Source: Chloroflexota bacterium (GTDB lineage: Bacteria; Chloroflexota; Dehalococcoidia; Lucifugimonadales; Lucifugimonadaceae). Taken from it: a stretch of DNA of 64,000 nt. The stretch's first letter is position 1; each line of letters opens with the position of its first letter. Of this stretch, positions 35,928 through 44,863 are shown piece after piece. Both the position numbers and the translations under genes were made by a program. Below the pieces are notes generated by a model. That model searched no databases, was not told where the DNA came from, and worked only from the letters and a program-made list of their open reading frames with translations. The stretch lies in NCBI GenBank assembly GCA_018673955.1, contig JABHBJ010000086.1, positions 1-64,000 of the forward strand, written 5' to 3'.

Positions 35928-37208
35928 TTGTCCCGCGCAAAGTCAGCAAAGCTGTTTAGTGACGCTAAAACACTAATTCCTGGGGGAGTTAACAGTCCGG
36001 CGCGTGCGTGGGGGTCGGTTGGGGGTGACCCTATCTTTTTTAAGAGAGCTTTGGGATCACGAGTATGGGATGCAGACGATAACGAACTGATCGACTACGT
36101 GTGCTCTTGGGGTCCAATGATTCTTGGGCACGCGAACCCTACCGTGATCGACTCAGCCGTCGATGCTGCTCGCTTGGGGACTTCATTCGGTGCTCCTACC
36201 GAACTGGAAGTCGAAATGGCTCGACGTGTTGTCGACGCCGTGCCCTCAATTGAAGTTGTCCGATTCGTTAGTTCAGGTACAGAAGCAACAATGTCGGCAT
36301 TGCGATTGGCTCGGGCGAAGACCGGCCGGAACAAGATCCTGAAGTTCGATGGTGGATATCACGGTCACGAAGATGCGTTGTTGGTTGCTGCTGGATCTGG
36401 GTTGGCGAATCAGGGAATAGCTTCTTCAGCTGGTGTTCACCCCGACTATGCGGCAGCTACTTTAGTGGCTGATTTCAATGATATTGAGTCGGTTCGGGCT
36501 CTACTTGAAGCGAACAAGGGTGAAATCGCTGCTGTGATTGTTGAGCCTATTGGCGGCAACATGGGTGTAGTGCCCCCGGCACCAGGATTTCTTGAGGGAT
36601 TGCGTGATCTGACGACGGAGCACGGTTCGATGCTTATCTTCGATGAAGTCATTACGGGGTTCCGAGTTGCATTTGGCGGTGCTCAGAGTGTTTACGGTGT
36701 TACCCCTGATATCACTTGTTTAGGCAAGATAGTTGGCGGCGGATTCCCTGTTGGTGCCTATGGCGCGAGTGCAGAGATTATGAGCGAAGTATCACCGCTC
36801 GGCCCTATGTATCAGGCTGGAACTCTTTCTGGTAATCCGGTGGCGATGGCTGCAGGTATTGCCACTTTGGCTGAACTTTCGAAGCCTGGTGTTTACGAGG
36901 TACTTCAGGCTAAGACCGACAAGCTCGCGGATGGGGTTCTTGATGTGTTTGGCAAAGCCGGTGTTCCTGCGGTCGTGAATCGTGCGTGTGGGCTTATGAC
37001 CGTGTTCTTCACGGATACCGAGGTGACTGACATGGATAGCGCCTCTGCGACCGATAGAGAAGCGTTTGGGGCGTTCTTTCACGGCATGATCGATAACGGT
37101 GTTTACTTACCACCGTCGCAGTTCGAGGCTTGGTTCGTTTCGACCGCACATAGTGAAGCGGACATTGCTGAGACGTTGGAACGTGTCGCCAGATCATTGC
37201 CTTCGTAA
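35928..37208 (+). CDS. hemL: Glutamate-1-semialdehyde 2,1-aminomutase
   Basis: A 426-residue PLP enzyme that converts glutamate-1-semialdehyde to 5-aminolevulinate, the product of the preceding hemA. Diagnostic segments are LIPGGVNSPARAWGSVGG, DYVCSWGPMILGHANP, VRFVSSGTEATMSALRLAR, KFDGGYHGHEDALLV, LIFDEVITGFRVAFGG and the PLP-binding Lys in TCLGKIVGGGFPVGAYG. The TTG start has CGGAG at 7 nt spacing. The other tetrapyrrole genes (hemB, C, D) are not in the window. Confidence 0.96.
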   Translation: MSRAKSAKLFSDAKTLIPGGVNSPARAWGSVGGDPIFFKRALGSRVWDADDNELIDYVCSWGPMILGHANPTVIDSAVDAARLGTSFGAPTELEVEMARRVVDAVPSIEVVRFVSSGTEATMSALRLARAKTGRNKILKFDGGYHGHEDALLVAAGSGLANQGIASSAGVHPDYAAATLVADFNDIESVRALLEANKGEIAAVIVEPIGGNMGVVPPAPGFLEGLRDLTTEHGSMLIFDEVITGFRVAFGGAQSVYGVTPDITCLGKIVGGGFPVGAYGASAEIMSEVSPLGPMYQAGTLSGNPVAMAAGIATLAELSKPGVYEVLQAKTDKLADGVLDVFGKAGVPAVVNRACGLMTVFFTDTEVTDMDSASATDREAFGAFFHGMIDNGVYLPPSQFEAWFVSTAHSEADIAETLERVARSLPS

Positions 37209-37300
37209 AGGCGGCATCAACGGATATGTTGATCGCAGAATCTACTCGTAGCCTAACCGGTTATCGAAGGAGTTGAGGCAATTTTTGAAGTGTGATCTGG

Positions 37301-39763
37301 TTAGCTGAGATCGACTATTGTTGCGCCGTTTCCGCCGCGGTTTCTTGGAGCCGCGCTAAACGATGCAACTAGTGTGTGCTTCGACAGGAGGAGACGAATG
37401 GCTTCTCGCAGAGCGCCCGTTCCATCGCCATGGATGATCCTCACACTCGTTAGGCCTTGAATAGACGAGTCGTCGATGAACTGTCTGACGATATCGTCTG
37501 CTTCGTGCACTCGTGAGCCACGGATGTCCAATTCGCCAGAGGTATTTGCCGCTTCACCAGCCGTAATCGTATTTATCGTGATATTTGGCAGTTCGTTGGG
37601 TGATTTCTCCGCCTTGACTGGATCAGCTGCTTTTATTAGTCGCAATTGCCGTTCGTTCAGTTGGATTCGAGAGTTACCCATCATCAGTTCGACGGTTCCA
37701 CCAGAGCTGACTTCGATCACGGATGCTTGAACATTTAGACCTTTGATTTCAACTTCATCGCCCGATTGGAGAGGTCGGTTCTCATCGACTTCGTCAGCCT
37801 TGTCGACTTTCTCCGTGGGAGCGACTGGAAGCCATGTAGGATCGGAGAATTGATTTCGCACTCGGCCGATGGCTCGCTTCGCTACTTCAAGATCATTGTC
37901 GTTCTTGGCTTTGGTTACGATTTTTCGTAGCGATTGCTGGATTTTTTCGGTTTCACGCTTTAGCTCCATCCGTGATTTTTCGACCATGTCTTCTTGTGCA
38001 CGAGTCACATTTTTGAGCTTGTACTGAAGATCTTTCCGAGCCGTTTCAGCTTCTATCTTGGCTTGTTCGGCCTCGGCGAGCATTCGACTGGCCTCTGCCC
38101 GTTCACGTTGGAGCTGTTGAAGAATCGTTTCTGCCTCGGCGCGAGACGGATCCATCATCGATTGAGCGTGGTCGAGCACGTGACTGGGCATACCGAGATG
38201 ACGGGCGACGTGAATGGCGTAACTTCGACCGGGGATGCCCATAAGTACCTGGTAAGTCGGGCGCATAGTGTCAGGGTCCAGTTCAACAGAGGCATTTGCG
38301 AAATCTTCTGATTCGGCGGCAAATTCGGCGACTGTTCGGTAGTGCGAAGTGATCGCAATTGGCATGTCGTTTTCGGCGGCGTGAGATAGAACTGCTCTTG
38401 CTAATGCGGAGCCTTCCTCGGGATCCGTTCCAGTGCCGAGTTCATCAAGCAGTATCAGTGAGTTTGGCGTTGCTTCGAGTAGGATTTCGATTACTCGACC
38501 CATGTGAGATGAGAATGTTGAGACGGATCGTTCGATTGACTGTGAGTCTCCGATATCGGCATAGACTGCATCGAAAATCGCCAACTCTCCATCACTCACA
38601 GGCACTTGCATTCCTGATTGGTGCATGAGTGCGAAGAGTCCGATTGTTTTGATCGCAACTGTTTTACCACCGGTATTGGGTCCAGTTATGACAAGACCGC
38701 GGAAACCGGGACCGATGTTGATTGTGATGGGAACGGCGTCGCTGCCTAATAGCGGATGACGGGCATCAACGAGATTGGCGACATTGTCCGATCCCGCAGG
38801 CATGGTTTCAATGCGGCGTGCTTTCATGGAAGCGGAGAGTCGGGCTCGTGCTGTGATGAAATCGAGTTCAGCAGCAGCTTCGATCGCGATAATCGCTTCG
38901 TCTTTACGATCGCCGATTATCCGAGAGATTCGACGAAGTATTCGTTCTTCTTCTCGCTGGGCTTCAGCAGCTGTTTCTCGCCAGTCGTTACAGAGTTCTA
39001 CTGCCTTGAATGGTTCGACAAATAGTGTTGCGCCACTGCCTGAGACGTCGTGGACGATGCCTGGCACGGATTCACGCGCATCGGCTCGAACTTCCAGCAC
39101 GAGTCGCTCACCTCTAGTAGCGATCGCACCTGACTGTAGGGATGCTCTTATCGATGAGCTTTTGGCGAGCCGTTCCATTGCTCTCATTACTCGTTGGAAG
39201 GTTTTGCTGACGTTTGCTCGGAGGCGGGCGAGTTTAGGAGTTGCTGAACTGAGAACTTCTCCTCGGTCGGAAACCGACTTGAATATCTCTTTACATAGAC
39301 CTCGTAAATCAGGGATGTCGGCGGCAATTGTTTCGAGGAGTGATGCTCGACCTTTCATCGATACGACTGTGTTGCGTGCTACCCAGATTGAATCGAGTAG
39401 GTGAAGCACCGATACGATTTCTTCACCGGTGAGCATACCGTCGATGGCGGATCGATGGAGTAGTTCACGAGGGTCGCGTGCGCCTACTAATCCGATGTCA
39501 CCAACGGTTTCGAGCATGAGGGCTGCTTGTGCAGTTTCGTTTTGCAATCGTTCGACAACTTCGATGTCGACTGTTGGTCGAGTGTCGAGTGCCATCTCAC
39601 GTGACATCAAGAAACGTGTGCGATTGGCGAGTTGCTCTCGAACATTGGTGAATTCGAGAAGCTCCCATGCCTGTAGTTGCAGTTCGGAAATGCCAGAGAA
39701 TTCTGTTTCGCTGGTTGTCTCGGCCGATTGAGATATTTCGGAGAAGTTGTTGGTGGTACTCAT
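37301..39763 (-). CDS. mutS2: MutS2 family ATPase / Smr endonuclease
   Basis: An 820-residue MutS2 protein. The clamp/lever region fills the first 330 residues. The ATPase follows with GLVITGPNTGGKTVAIKTIG (Walker A), YADIGDSQSIERSVSTFSSH (signature) and LILLDELGTGTDPEEGSAL (Walker B). A coiled coil lies at about 520-610 (rich in Glu, Arg, Ala), then a linker with an OB-like segment (GDEVEIKGLNVQASVIEV), and the C-terminal Smr nuclease domain ELDIRGSRVHEADDIVRQF ... RIIHGDGTGALREAI. It acts in the cytoplasm on branched DNA, and also in ribosome collision rescue in some bacteria. Confidence 0.96.
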   Translation of the reverse strand: MSTTNNFSEISQSAETTSETEFSGISELQLQAWELLEFTNVREQLANRTRFLMSREMALDTRPTVDIEVVERLQNETAQAALMLETVGDIGLVGARDPRELLHRSAIDGMLTGEEIVSVLHLLDSIWVARNTVVSMKGRASLLETIAADIPDLRGLCKEIFKSVSDRGEVLSSATPKLARLRANVSKTFQRVMRAMERLAKSSSIRASLQSGAIATRGERLVLEVRADARESVPGIVHDVSGSGATLFVEPFKAVELCNDWRETAAEAQREEERILRRISRIIGDRKDEAIIAIEAAAELDFITARARLSASMKARRIETMPAGSDNVANLVDARHPLLGSDAVPITINIGPGFRGLVITGPNTGGKTVAIKTIGLFALMHQSGMQVPVSDGELAIFDAVYADIGDSQSIERSVSTFSSHMGRVIEILLEATPNSLILLDELGTGTDPEEGSALARAVLSHAAENDMPIAITSHYRTVAEFAAESEDFANASVELDPDTMRPTYQVLMGIPGRSYAIHVARHLGMPSHVLDHAQSMMDPSRAEAETILQQLQRERAEASRMLAEAEQAKIEAETARKDLQYKLKNVTRAQEDMVEKSRMELKRETEKIQQSLRKIVTKAKNDNDLEVAKRAIGRVRNQFSDPTWLPVAPTEKVDKADEVDENRPLQSGDEVEIKGLNVQASVIEVSSGGTVELMMGNSRIQLNERQLRLIKAADPVKAEKSPNELPNITINTITAGEAANTSGELDIRGSRVHEADDIVRQFIDDSSIQGLTSVRIIHGDGTGALREAIRLLLSKHTLVASFSAAPRNRGGNGATIVDLS

Positions 39764-39851
39764 GGTGCAACGACGATTGTAGGGCGAATCGGTTGTTTAG
39801 GCTCGAGTTGCTTCGTGAAATAGGTTCGAATAGTACTAGTGGCGATGAAAA

Positions 39852-40082
39852 ATGATCACGCCTGAAGTAAATATTGGTACTGATTCGAGGCTTGATTCTG
39901 CTGTACAACAGATTGTAGCCAGCATGACAGAGTTGCTTGCCCGAGCTGTAATCTCTAGTATCGAGGTCGATTTGCCGAGGTGGGCGGGATCGGCAATTTG
40001 GTTCAGGCAGATCGAAGTTCTATCGAAAACCCACCGCATGATCACTCCTGATCAGCCTGCTCCGACAGGTCAAAAGAAGTAA
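39852..40082 (+). CDS. Small hypothetical protein, 76 aa
   Basis: A short ORF between mutS2 and the formyltransferase, both on the other strand. The central part (LDSAVQQIVASMTELLARAVISS) is amphipathic helix-like, followed by IEVDLPRWAGSAIWFRQIEV and a Lys-rich end. Composition is protein-like and codons match the neighbourhood. No ribosome-binding site of note precedes ATG 39852, and a competing ATG at 39843 opens only six codons. No family is recognised. Confidence 0.45.
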   Translation: MITPEVNIGTDSRLDSAVQQIVASMTELLARAVISSIEVDLPRWAGSAIWFRQIEVLSKTHRMITPDQPAPTGQKK

Positions 40083-40113
40083 ACGAACTTATTTTAGGAT
40101 TCCTCGAAGATGG

Positions 40114-41040
40114 TTAGTTCCCGAGGATATCGCCGACCTTAAGATCGACCGATTCTGCCCATTCGGCTGCACCGATTTTCTTGCCACCGGCTGCTTTTAC
40201 ACGGCCTATGGCTACAGAACCGTCGGTCGAAGCAATGATGATTTTTTCGACACCCACTTCGATTACTGCGCCGGCACTGTGTCCTGACGAGCCGTAAGAG
40301 GACCGGCCTGCATCGTACAAAGATAGTTTTGATCCGCAGTGAGTGGTGTTTGCACTGGGCTGGGGGTCGGCGCCACGAATCATATTGAATATGGTGTCGA
40401 CGCCTGCTGACCAATCGACCACGACATCGCTGGCTTTACACCAACTTTCGTAGGTGGCTTTTGATTCGTCTTGGATGATCTTTGGTGCTTCACCATTACG
40501 AACTAGATCGACCGATTCGATCATGGCTTGTACGCCGAGCGGGAAGAGTTTGTTGAAGTAGACGCTGCCGAGTGTTGCTTCGGGGGCGATTTCAACTTGT
40601 TTTTGCATTAGAACGGGACCGGTGTCGAGTCCTTCGTCCGGCCAGAATATTGTGAGTCCTGTTTCAGTTTCACCGTTAATAATGGGCCAGTTGATCGAAC
40701 TAGGGCCTCGATGGAGTGGGAGTAGGGATGGGTGGTATTGGATGGTTCCGAGTGAGGGATAGTTGATCATTTCCATTGGAACAATGTCGGTCACGAACGC
40801 CATGACGCAGAGCTCGGGTTCGAGTGTTTTGAACTGATCGACGGCGGGTTGGTCGCGTAGTCGAGGGGGCTGGAATAGGGGTATGTCTAGATCGGTTGCT
40901 GCTGTCGAAATTGGGTCGGGTGATCTACCTTCTTTGGTAGGTGGTGCGAATATGCCTACTATTTCGTCATCGCCTTGTTCGACGAGTGCTTCAAGTACGG
41001 ATTTTCCGAATGCGGATTGACCGATTATGGCGATTTTCAT
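40114..41040 (-). CDS. Formyltransferase of the 10-formyl-THF hydrolase/dehydrogenase N-terminal type
   Basis: A 308-residue folate-dependent formyltransferase-fold protein. The beginning MKIAIIGQSAFGKSVLEAL matches the hydrolase half of 10-formyltetrahydrofolate dehydrogenases rather than typical Fmt. Catalytic residues are visible in YHPSLLPLHRGPSSINW (His with preceding Pro-Leu) and FWPDEGLDTGPVLMQ (Asp). The C-terminal OB-like domain begins near residue 205. ATG 41040 is chosen; the track's extra 20 codons come from the dispersed repeat upstream. It may formylate Met-tRNA or a sugar nucleotide, or hydrolyse 10-formyl-THF. If fmt is found elsewhere in the genome, the latter roles gain weight. 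Confidence 0.8.
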   Translation of the reverse strand: MKIAIIGQSAFGKSVLEALVEQGDDEIVGIFAPPTKEGRSPDPISTAATDLDIPLFQPPRLRDQPAVDQFKTLEPELCVMAFVTDIVPMEMINYPSLGTIQYHPSLLPLHRGPSSINWPIINGETETGLTIFWPDEGLDTGPVLMQKQVEIAPEATLGSVYFNKLFPLGVQAMIESVDLVRNGEAPKIIQDESKATYESWCKASDVVVDWSAGVDTIFNMIRGADPQPSANTTHCGSKLSLYDAGRSSYGSSGHSAGAVIEVGVEKIIIASTDGSVAIGRVKAAGGKKIGAAEWAESVDLKVGDILGN

Positions 41041-41050
41041 ATTTGCGTGA

Positions 41051-41180
41051 TTAGCTCCGAGCGTTGTCCGACGACTTGGTCGCCGCTGTAATCTACCCAT
41101 CCCTTAGCCCCTTCCTGAAGGAGGGGGGACAAAATATTCCGGGTGTTGTTATTGTGACTTGGCTTTGCGATATTTGGATT
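41051..41180. repeat. Dispersed repeat, copy 2 (shared with 10061)
   Basis: TTAGCTCCG, ACGACTTGGTCGCCGCTG, AATCTACCCATCCCTTAGCCCC and the palindrome CCCCTTCCTGAAGGAGGGG are shared in the same order with 10061-10141; CTTGGCTT and a following T-rich stretch extend the likeness. As in copy 1, it lies just upstream of a minus-strand start codon and its edge provides GGAG. Confidence 0.8.
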
Positions 41181-41315
41181 AGAGGCTGAGTAGTTCACCG
41201 TCAGCTTCTTCGAGGGTATTTCTAACACGATCTTGGGGTTGGTGTCGGTTAGCATTGGTTCTAGTTTGTGGATTTGAAGTACGAGTAAACGATATTTGAT
41301 CGGGAGATTTCGATT

Positions 41316-41735
41316 TTGACGACGCCGGGCGACAAGCCGAATGATATGAACATGGCTGATATTGATTTTCCGCCCAAAACGTCTGCTGAGTTTTTCAATC
41401 GTGGTCTAAAAAACGCGCAATTGGGCATACCTGATAAAGCTGCATCGGATTTCGAAGAGGCTGCTTGGATGGAGCCTGAAAACCATGAAATTCAGTTTAA
41501 TCTGGGTGTTGCGTATCTTTCTATGGCTGATTTTGAGCAGGCGATAAACAACTTTACGAAGGCGATAGAACTTAAGCCTGGTGTTGCCGATATGTACGGA
41601 AATCGCGCAGTTGCTCACGCTGCGATTGGCGAGGATGAGAAGTCAGAGGCCGACGTTGCTGAGGCCGTGAGTCTCGGTGCCCCACCCGATGGACTTGGCT
41701 CGGTTATCGACTACGTGAAGGCACAGCGGAAGTAG
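41316..41735 (+). CDS. TPR-repeat protein
   Basis: A 139-residue protein with about three tetratricopeptide repeats: SAEFFNRGLKNAQLGIPDKA, HEIQFNLGVAYLSMADFEQA and ADMYGNRAVAHAAIGEDEKS each follow the W/L-G-Y-A-F-A-P spacing. It is likely a cytoplasmic scaffold for protein-protein contact; no signal peptide is seen. The TTG start has GGGAG about 9 nt upstream. It is transcribed away from the formyltransferase. Confidence 0.85.
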   Translation: MTTPGDKPNDMNMADIDFPPKTSAEFFNRGLKNAQLGIPDKAASDFEEAAWMEPENHEIQFNLGVAYLSMADFEQAINNFTKAIELKPGVADMYGNRAVAHAAIGEDEKSEADVAEAVSLGAPPDGLGSVIDYVKAQRK

Positions 41736-41861
41736 ATGGGGCTGCGGACGAAGGAGTGTTGACGTTGCCTGCGCGTCTGTCGTGCTTGGATGGCTTGTGA
41801 ATTGCGTTGGGTGAGTCGGCTGATTGCCACGTCGCTGACTCCTCACAATGACAAACGGCGA

Positions 41862-42608
41862 CTAAGGCGTGGGGTTTCGCCAGTCCGGGTAGGCTTCATC
41901 GAGTTGGAGACTACGTAAATATCGCCTTATTGAATCGAATGCCGCAACTAAATTTGCAGGTTGAGTAGTCGATGTATGACGCGTTGCTGAGCTCAAGTGT
42001 TCTGCGAGGAATAGTGCCTCTGCTTTAGAGAGCGGGTTGTACTCGGTGTGTCGTTCGAGTACCGAGTATTCGATTCCTGAGGATGTGAGCCTAGAGAACG
42101 CCCGGCCCACTGCCAGATCACGTCGATCATGTGCGGGGGCGCCATCAGGCCCCGTTCTGGGGCGACGTATCAGTCCTGCTGTAATCAACTTGTCGTAGAG
42201 ATCGTCGTCGAGACCGCTTTGAGTTAGGAAGTCTGTGATTGATATTGGACCTGATGGCGCTGCTTGAGCTGGAGAAGTGGCGGAGCGATCGTCGGGTATG
42301 GCAGACGCAAGAGGCGAGGTTGGGTCACCGTTCACTACCTGTTTGATTCCATTTAGGTTTAGGCCGGCTGCCTGCAGCTCTTTTATCTTGTTGATTCGAT
42401 TTTCGAAGTCGGCTGGATATAAGGCCCGGGTTGGGCTTGTTTTTCGAGGTGGTGGCAGAACTCCGATGCGAACGTAGTAGTTGATGGTGGCTGTTGTGAC
42501 ACCAGTTCGCTTCGACAGTTCGCCAACTGCTAGTGTTGGATTGTCAGGTGAAGGAATCATCGATGAACTCGAGGATTCTGGGATTTCTTTATTTCCTGAA
42601 CTAGTCAT
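41862..42608 (-). CDS. MerR-family transcriptional regulator
   Basis: A 248-residue regulator. After a Ser/Pro-rich N-terminal tail of 25 residues the MerR winged helix is clear: LAVGELSKRTGVTTATINYYVRIGVLPPP, then ALYPADFENRINKIKELQAAGLNLNGIKQV. The C-terminal 150 residues form a predicted second DNA- or effector-binding region (ISITDFLTQSGLDDDLYDKL then LIRRPR) that resembles a second helix-turn-helix and is not the usual coiled coil alone. No Cys-rich metal site is seen. It could control the ABC exporter encoded just upstream on the same strand; this is inference from position. Confidence 0.88.
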   Translation of the reverse strand: MTSSGNKEIPESSSSSMIPSPDNPTLAVGELSKRTGVTTATINYYVRIGVLPPPRKTSPTRALYPADFENRINKIKELQAAGLNLNGIKQVVNGDPTSPLASAIPDDRSATSPAQAAPSGPISITDFLTQSGLDDDLYDKLITAGLIRRPRTGPDGAPAHDRRDLAVGRAFSRLTSSGIEYSVLERHTEYNPLSKAEALFLAEHLSSATRHTSTTQPANLVAAFDSIRRYLRSLQLDEAYPDWRNPTP

Positions 42609-42668
42609 GAGAACTCAGGTGGGACTATGGAAACCGATGTCAGCGAACGGGCGTACCAGTAAACAGGG

Positions 42669-42715
42669 AGCGAACCTTTTAGTCAGGAACCGTGCACTGG
42701 GCTGAAGGGTTCGCT
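42669..42715 (-). terminator. Imperfect hairpin between exporter and merR genes
   Basis: AGCGAACCTTT and AAGGGTTCGCT are complementary over 11 positions with one G-T, with a loop of about 25 nt. It lies downstream of the ABC permease stop and upstream of merR. It may end the exporter transcript or act as an operator; no clean T-run exists on the minus strand. Confidence 0.4.
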
Positions 42716-42808
42716 TTCTTTAATTTTCGTGCAGGTTATGCGAGTCGGTCTGAAGCATAACCCACCCACCATGGCGATTGTGAGTATCTGCGTCGGGGAG
42801 TGGGAGTC

Positions 42809-43921
42809 TTATTCCCAGCGGAACATTTTGATTGCTATCGCAAAACTGATCGAAATCCAGACGCCAAGACCTATCAATTCGCCCCCAAGCGTTGTGATCG
42901 ATGCTCCTTCTACGGTGATTGCCCGCATGCCATCGGCCAAGTAGGTCAAAGGAAGGTATTGCGACCACCGAGTTAGCCAATCAGGCATGACTGATAGAGG
43001 GAAGAAAACGCCGGATAGGAACATCATCGGCATTGTGATTATGTTCGCTATTGGTGCTGCGGTTTCTTCGTTCTTGGCCCAACCGGAAACTGCGAGGCCG
43101 ATCGCTATAAATAGGGCTCCTCCTAGAAGCGCAAGGATCGATAGATCGAACCATGCCCCGAGTCTTCCTCCGCCGACGCTTACTCCAAGCACCACGGCTC
43201 CGACTATGACAAGTACGTAGGTTTGCAGCACGACGACTATAGCCTTCGTTGTTAGCTGGCCCGCGAGAAAGTGTGCGGCTCCGATTGGTGTCGCTTTGAG
43301 TCGGCGCAGGACACCCTGAGATTTGAACCTGACGAGGGTGAATACGACAGTGAATAGCCCTGTCTGCATGATCGCCATGGCAGCGACTCCGGGGATTAAC
43401 CATGCTTTGAAGCCTTGGCCCTGACCGGTGATTACTGAATCCGATATTCCGATTGCGTTCTCAACTCTGTATTCATCAGGAACCTGAGCAGCCTCTTTGA
43501 ATACGGCGTCGGTTACTTTTTCGAGGATAGTGGCAATGACAGCCCGTTCTTGCTGGAACCGTTCGTCGTAGATGAATTTGATTTCGGCGAATTCCCCCGG
43601 GATTCCGTAGTTGGCAGGAATTTCAATTACGGCGCGGCTGCTACCAAACTCAAGCTCGTGGTGCAGTTCGTCGAGCGTACCCGTGCTGACACTGAGTAGC
43701 TTTTGATCGCTGTTGCCTTTGAGAGCTTCGATCAGTGCTTGGGAAGCATAGTTGTTCGCGGCATCGTAGATACCGACGTTCGGTGAGCTGTACTTATTGA
43801 AGTTCATCATTCCGAAGATGATCATGATGAGTAGCGGAAAGAACAACGCCCAGAACAAAGCCTGTTTGTTTCGGAAGTACATTTTTAGCGAGGCGACTGT
43901 GAGTGCTAGATAAATTTTCAT
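42809..43921 (-). CDS. ABC-2 type exporter permease
   Basis: A 370-residue permease with one N-terminal helix (ALFWALFFPLLIMIIFGMMNF), a large extracytoplasmic domain to about residue 170, and five further helices at the C-terminal half. GVLRRLKATPIGAAHFLAGQL is the ABC-2 coupling segment, and the end carries MMFLSGVFFPLSVMPDWL and LTYLADGMRAI. It works with the adjacent ATPase gene 16 nt upstream to export an unknown compound such as a drug or lipid. The architecture corresponds to the long ABC-2 type (YhhJ/NatB-like). Confidence 0.93.
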   Translation of the reverse strand: MKIYLALTVASLKMYFRNKQALFWALFFPLLIMIIFGMMNFNKYSSPNVGIYDAANNYASQALIEALKGNSDQKLLSVSTGTLDELHHELEFGSSRAVIEIPANYGIPGEFAEIKFIYDERFQQERAVIATILEKVTDAVFKEAAQVPDEYRVENAIGISDSVITGQGQGFKAWLIPGVAAMAIMQTGLFTVVFTLVRFKSQGVLRRLKATPIGAAHFLAGQLTTKAIVVVLQTYVLVIVGAVVLGVSVGGGRLGAWFDLSILALLGGALFIAIGLAVSGWAKNEETAAPIANIITMPMMFLSGVFFPLSVMPDWLTRWSQYLPLTYLADGMRAITVEGASITTLGGELIGLGVWISISFAIAIKMFRWE

Positions 43922-43937
43922 ATTTGTTGTTTGCGAC

Positions 43938-44705
43938 TTAGTCTCGAAGATCGTGACCGGTCAAATTCAAGAACACGTCGTCGAGGGTGGCTTCACGTAC
44001 ACGCTTTTCAGGCTTGAAGCCTGTCGACAACAGCTGGTCGATTAGTGCATCGGGTGTGTCGAGGGCGATGATTTCACCGTTTTCCACTACGGCGATTCGA
44101 TCACAGAGCTCTTCGGCCTCTTCCATGTAGTGTGTGGTGAGAACGATGGTCGCTCCATCCGCCTGAATCTTTCGTACAAGTTCCCAAAGTTGGCGTCGGG
44201 CTTGTGGGTCGAGACCTGTAGTTGGCTCATCGAGAAAGAGAACGACTGGATCGTTGACCAGGGCTACGGCGATGGAGAGTCGTTGTTTTTGTCCACCAGA
44301 GAGTTCTGCGTACTGGGCGTTCTTTCGATTATCGAGTCCGACTCTCGAAAGTATTTCTACTGGATCGACTTTGGCTAGGTATAGCTTGGCGTAGAGATCA
44401 ACGATTTCCGAAAGTTTTAATTTGTCGAAAAAGGCGTTCTGTTGGAGCTGTACTCCGATCATCGCTTTGACGGCGATGGGATCATCCTTGACGTTGATGC
44501 CGTTTATGATTGCGTCGCCTGAATCGGCGTCTCGCATTCCTTCAAGAATTTCGATGGTGGTGGTTTTTCCAGCACCGTTTGGCCCGAGCATTCCGAATAC
44601 TTCACCGCGGCGAACTTCGAACGATATGCCGTTCACGGCAGTGATATCTTCGTACTTCTTGCGTAAGTCTTTTGCGACGATTACTGGATCTATTGCGGTG
44701 GTCAT
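43938..44705 (-). CDS. ABC exporter ATP-binding subunit
   Basis: A 255-residue ATPase with all motifs: GMLGPNGAGKTTTIEIL (Walker A), Q-loop VQLQQNAFFDKL, LSGGQKQRLSIAVALV (signature), VVLFLDEPTTGLDPQARRQL (Walker B and D-loop) and LTTHYMEEAEELCDRI (H-loop). The C-terminal FKPEKRVREATLDDVFLNLTG is typical of ABC-2 drug-export ATPases. It is the first gene of a two-gene exporter operon with the permease at 42809-43921; the MerR gene follows. Confidence 0.95.
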   Translation of the reverse strand: MTTAIDPVIVAKDLRKKYEDITAVNGISFEVRRGEVFGMLGPNGAGKTTTIEILEGMRDADSGDAIINGINVKDDPIAVKAMIGVQLQQNAFFDKLKLSEIVDLYAKLYLAKVDPVEILSRVGLDNRKNAQYAELSGGQKQRLSIAVALVNDPVVLFLDEPTTGLDPQARRQLWELVRKIQADGATIVLTTHYMEEAEELCDRIAVVENGEIIALDTPDALIDQLLSTGFKPEKRVREATLDDVFLNLTGHDLRD

Positions 44706-44863
44706 TTGGTCAGGCGTCTCTCGGGATTGAACAACAAATTGGAGAATCGACGTTGAAGAACGGAGAACTGGGGCGGAATACGGGTAGAATCTGCGCTCAG
44801 TCGTGGCGCTAAAAATGCGCCACTCACGAGTTTATTTGAATCAACTGACAAAGAGAATTCCAA

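Noticed and set aside
38775-39404. 209-aa Ser/Arg-rich ORF opposite mutS2
   Set aside because: Antisense shadow created by codon bias; no start signal.
42277-42705. Plus-strand ORFs opposite merR
   Set aside because: Antisense shadows; merR is unambiguous on the minus strand.
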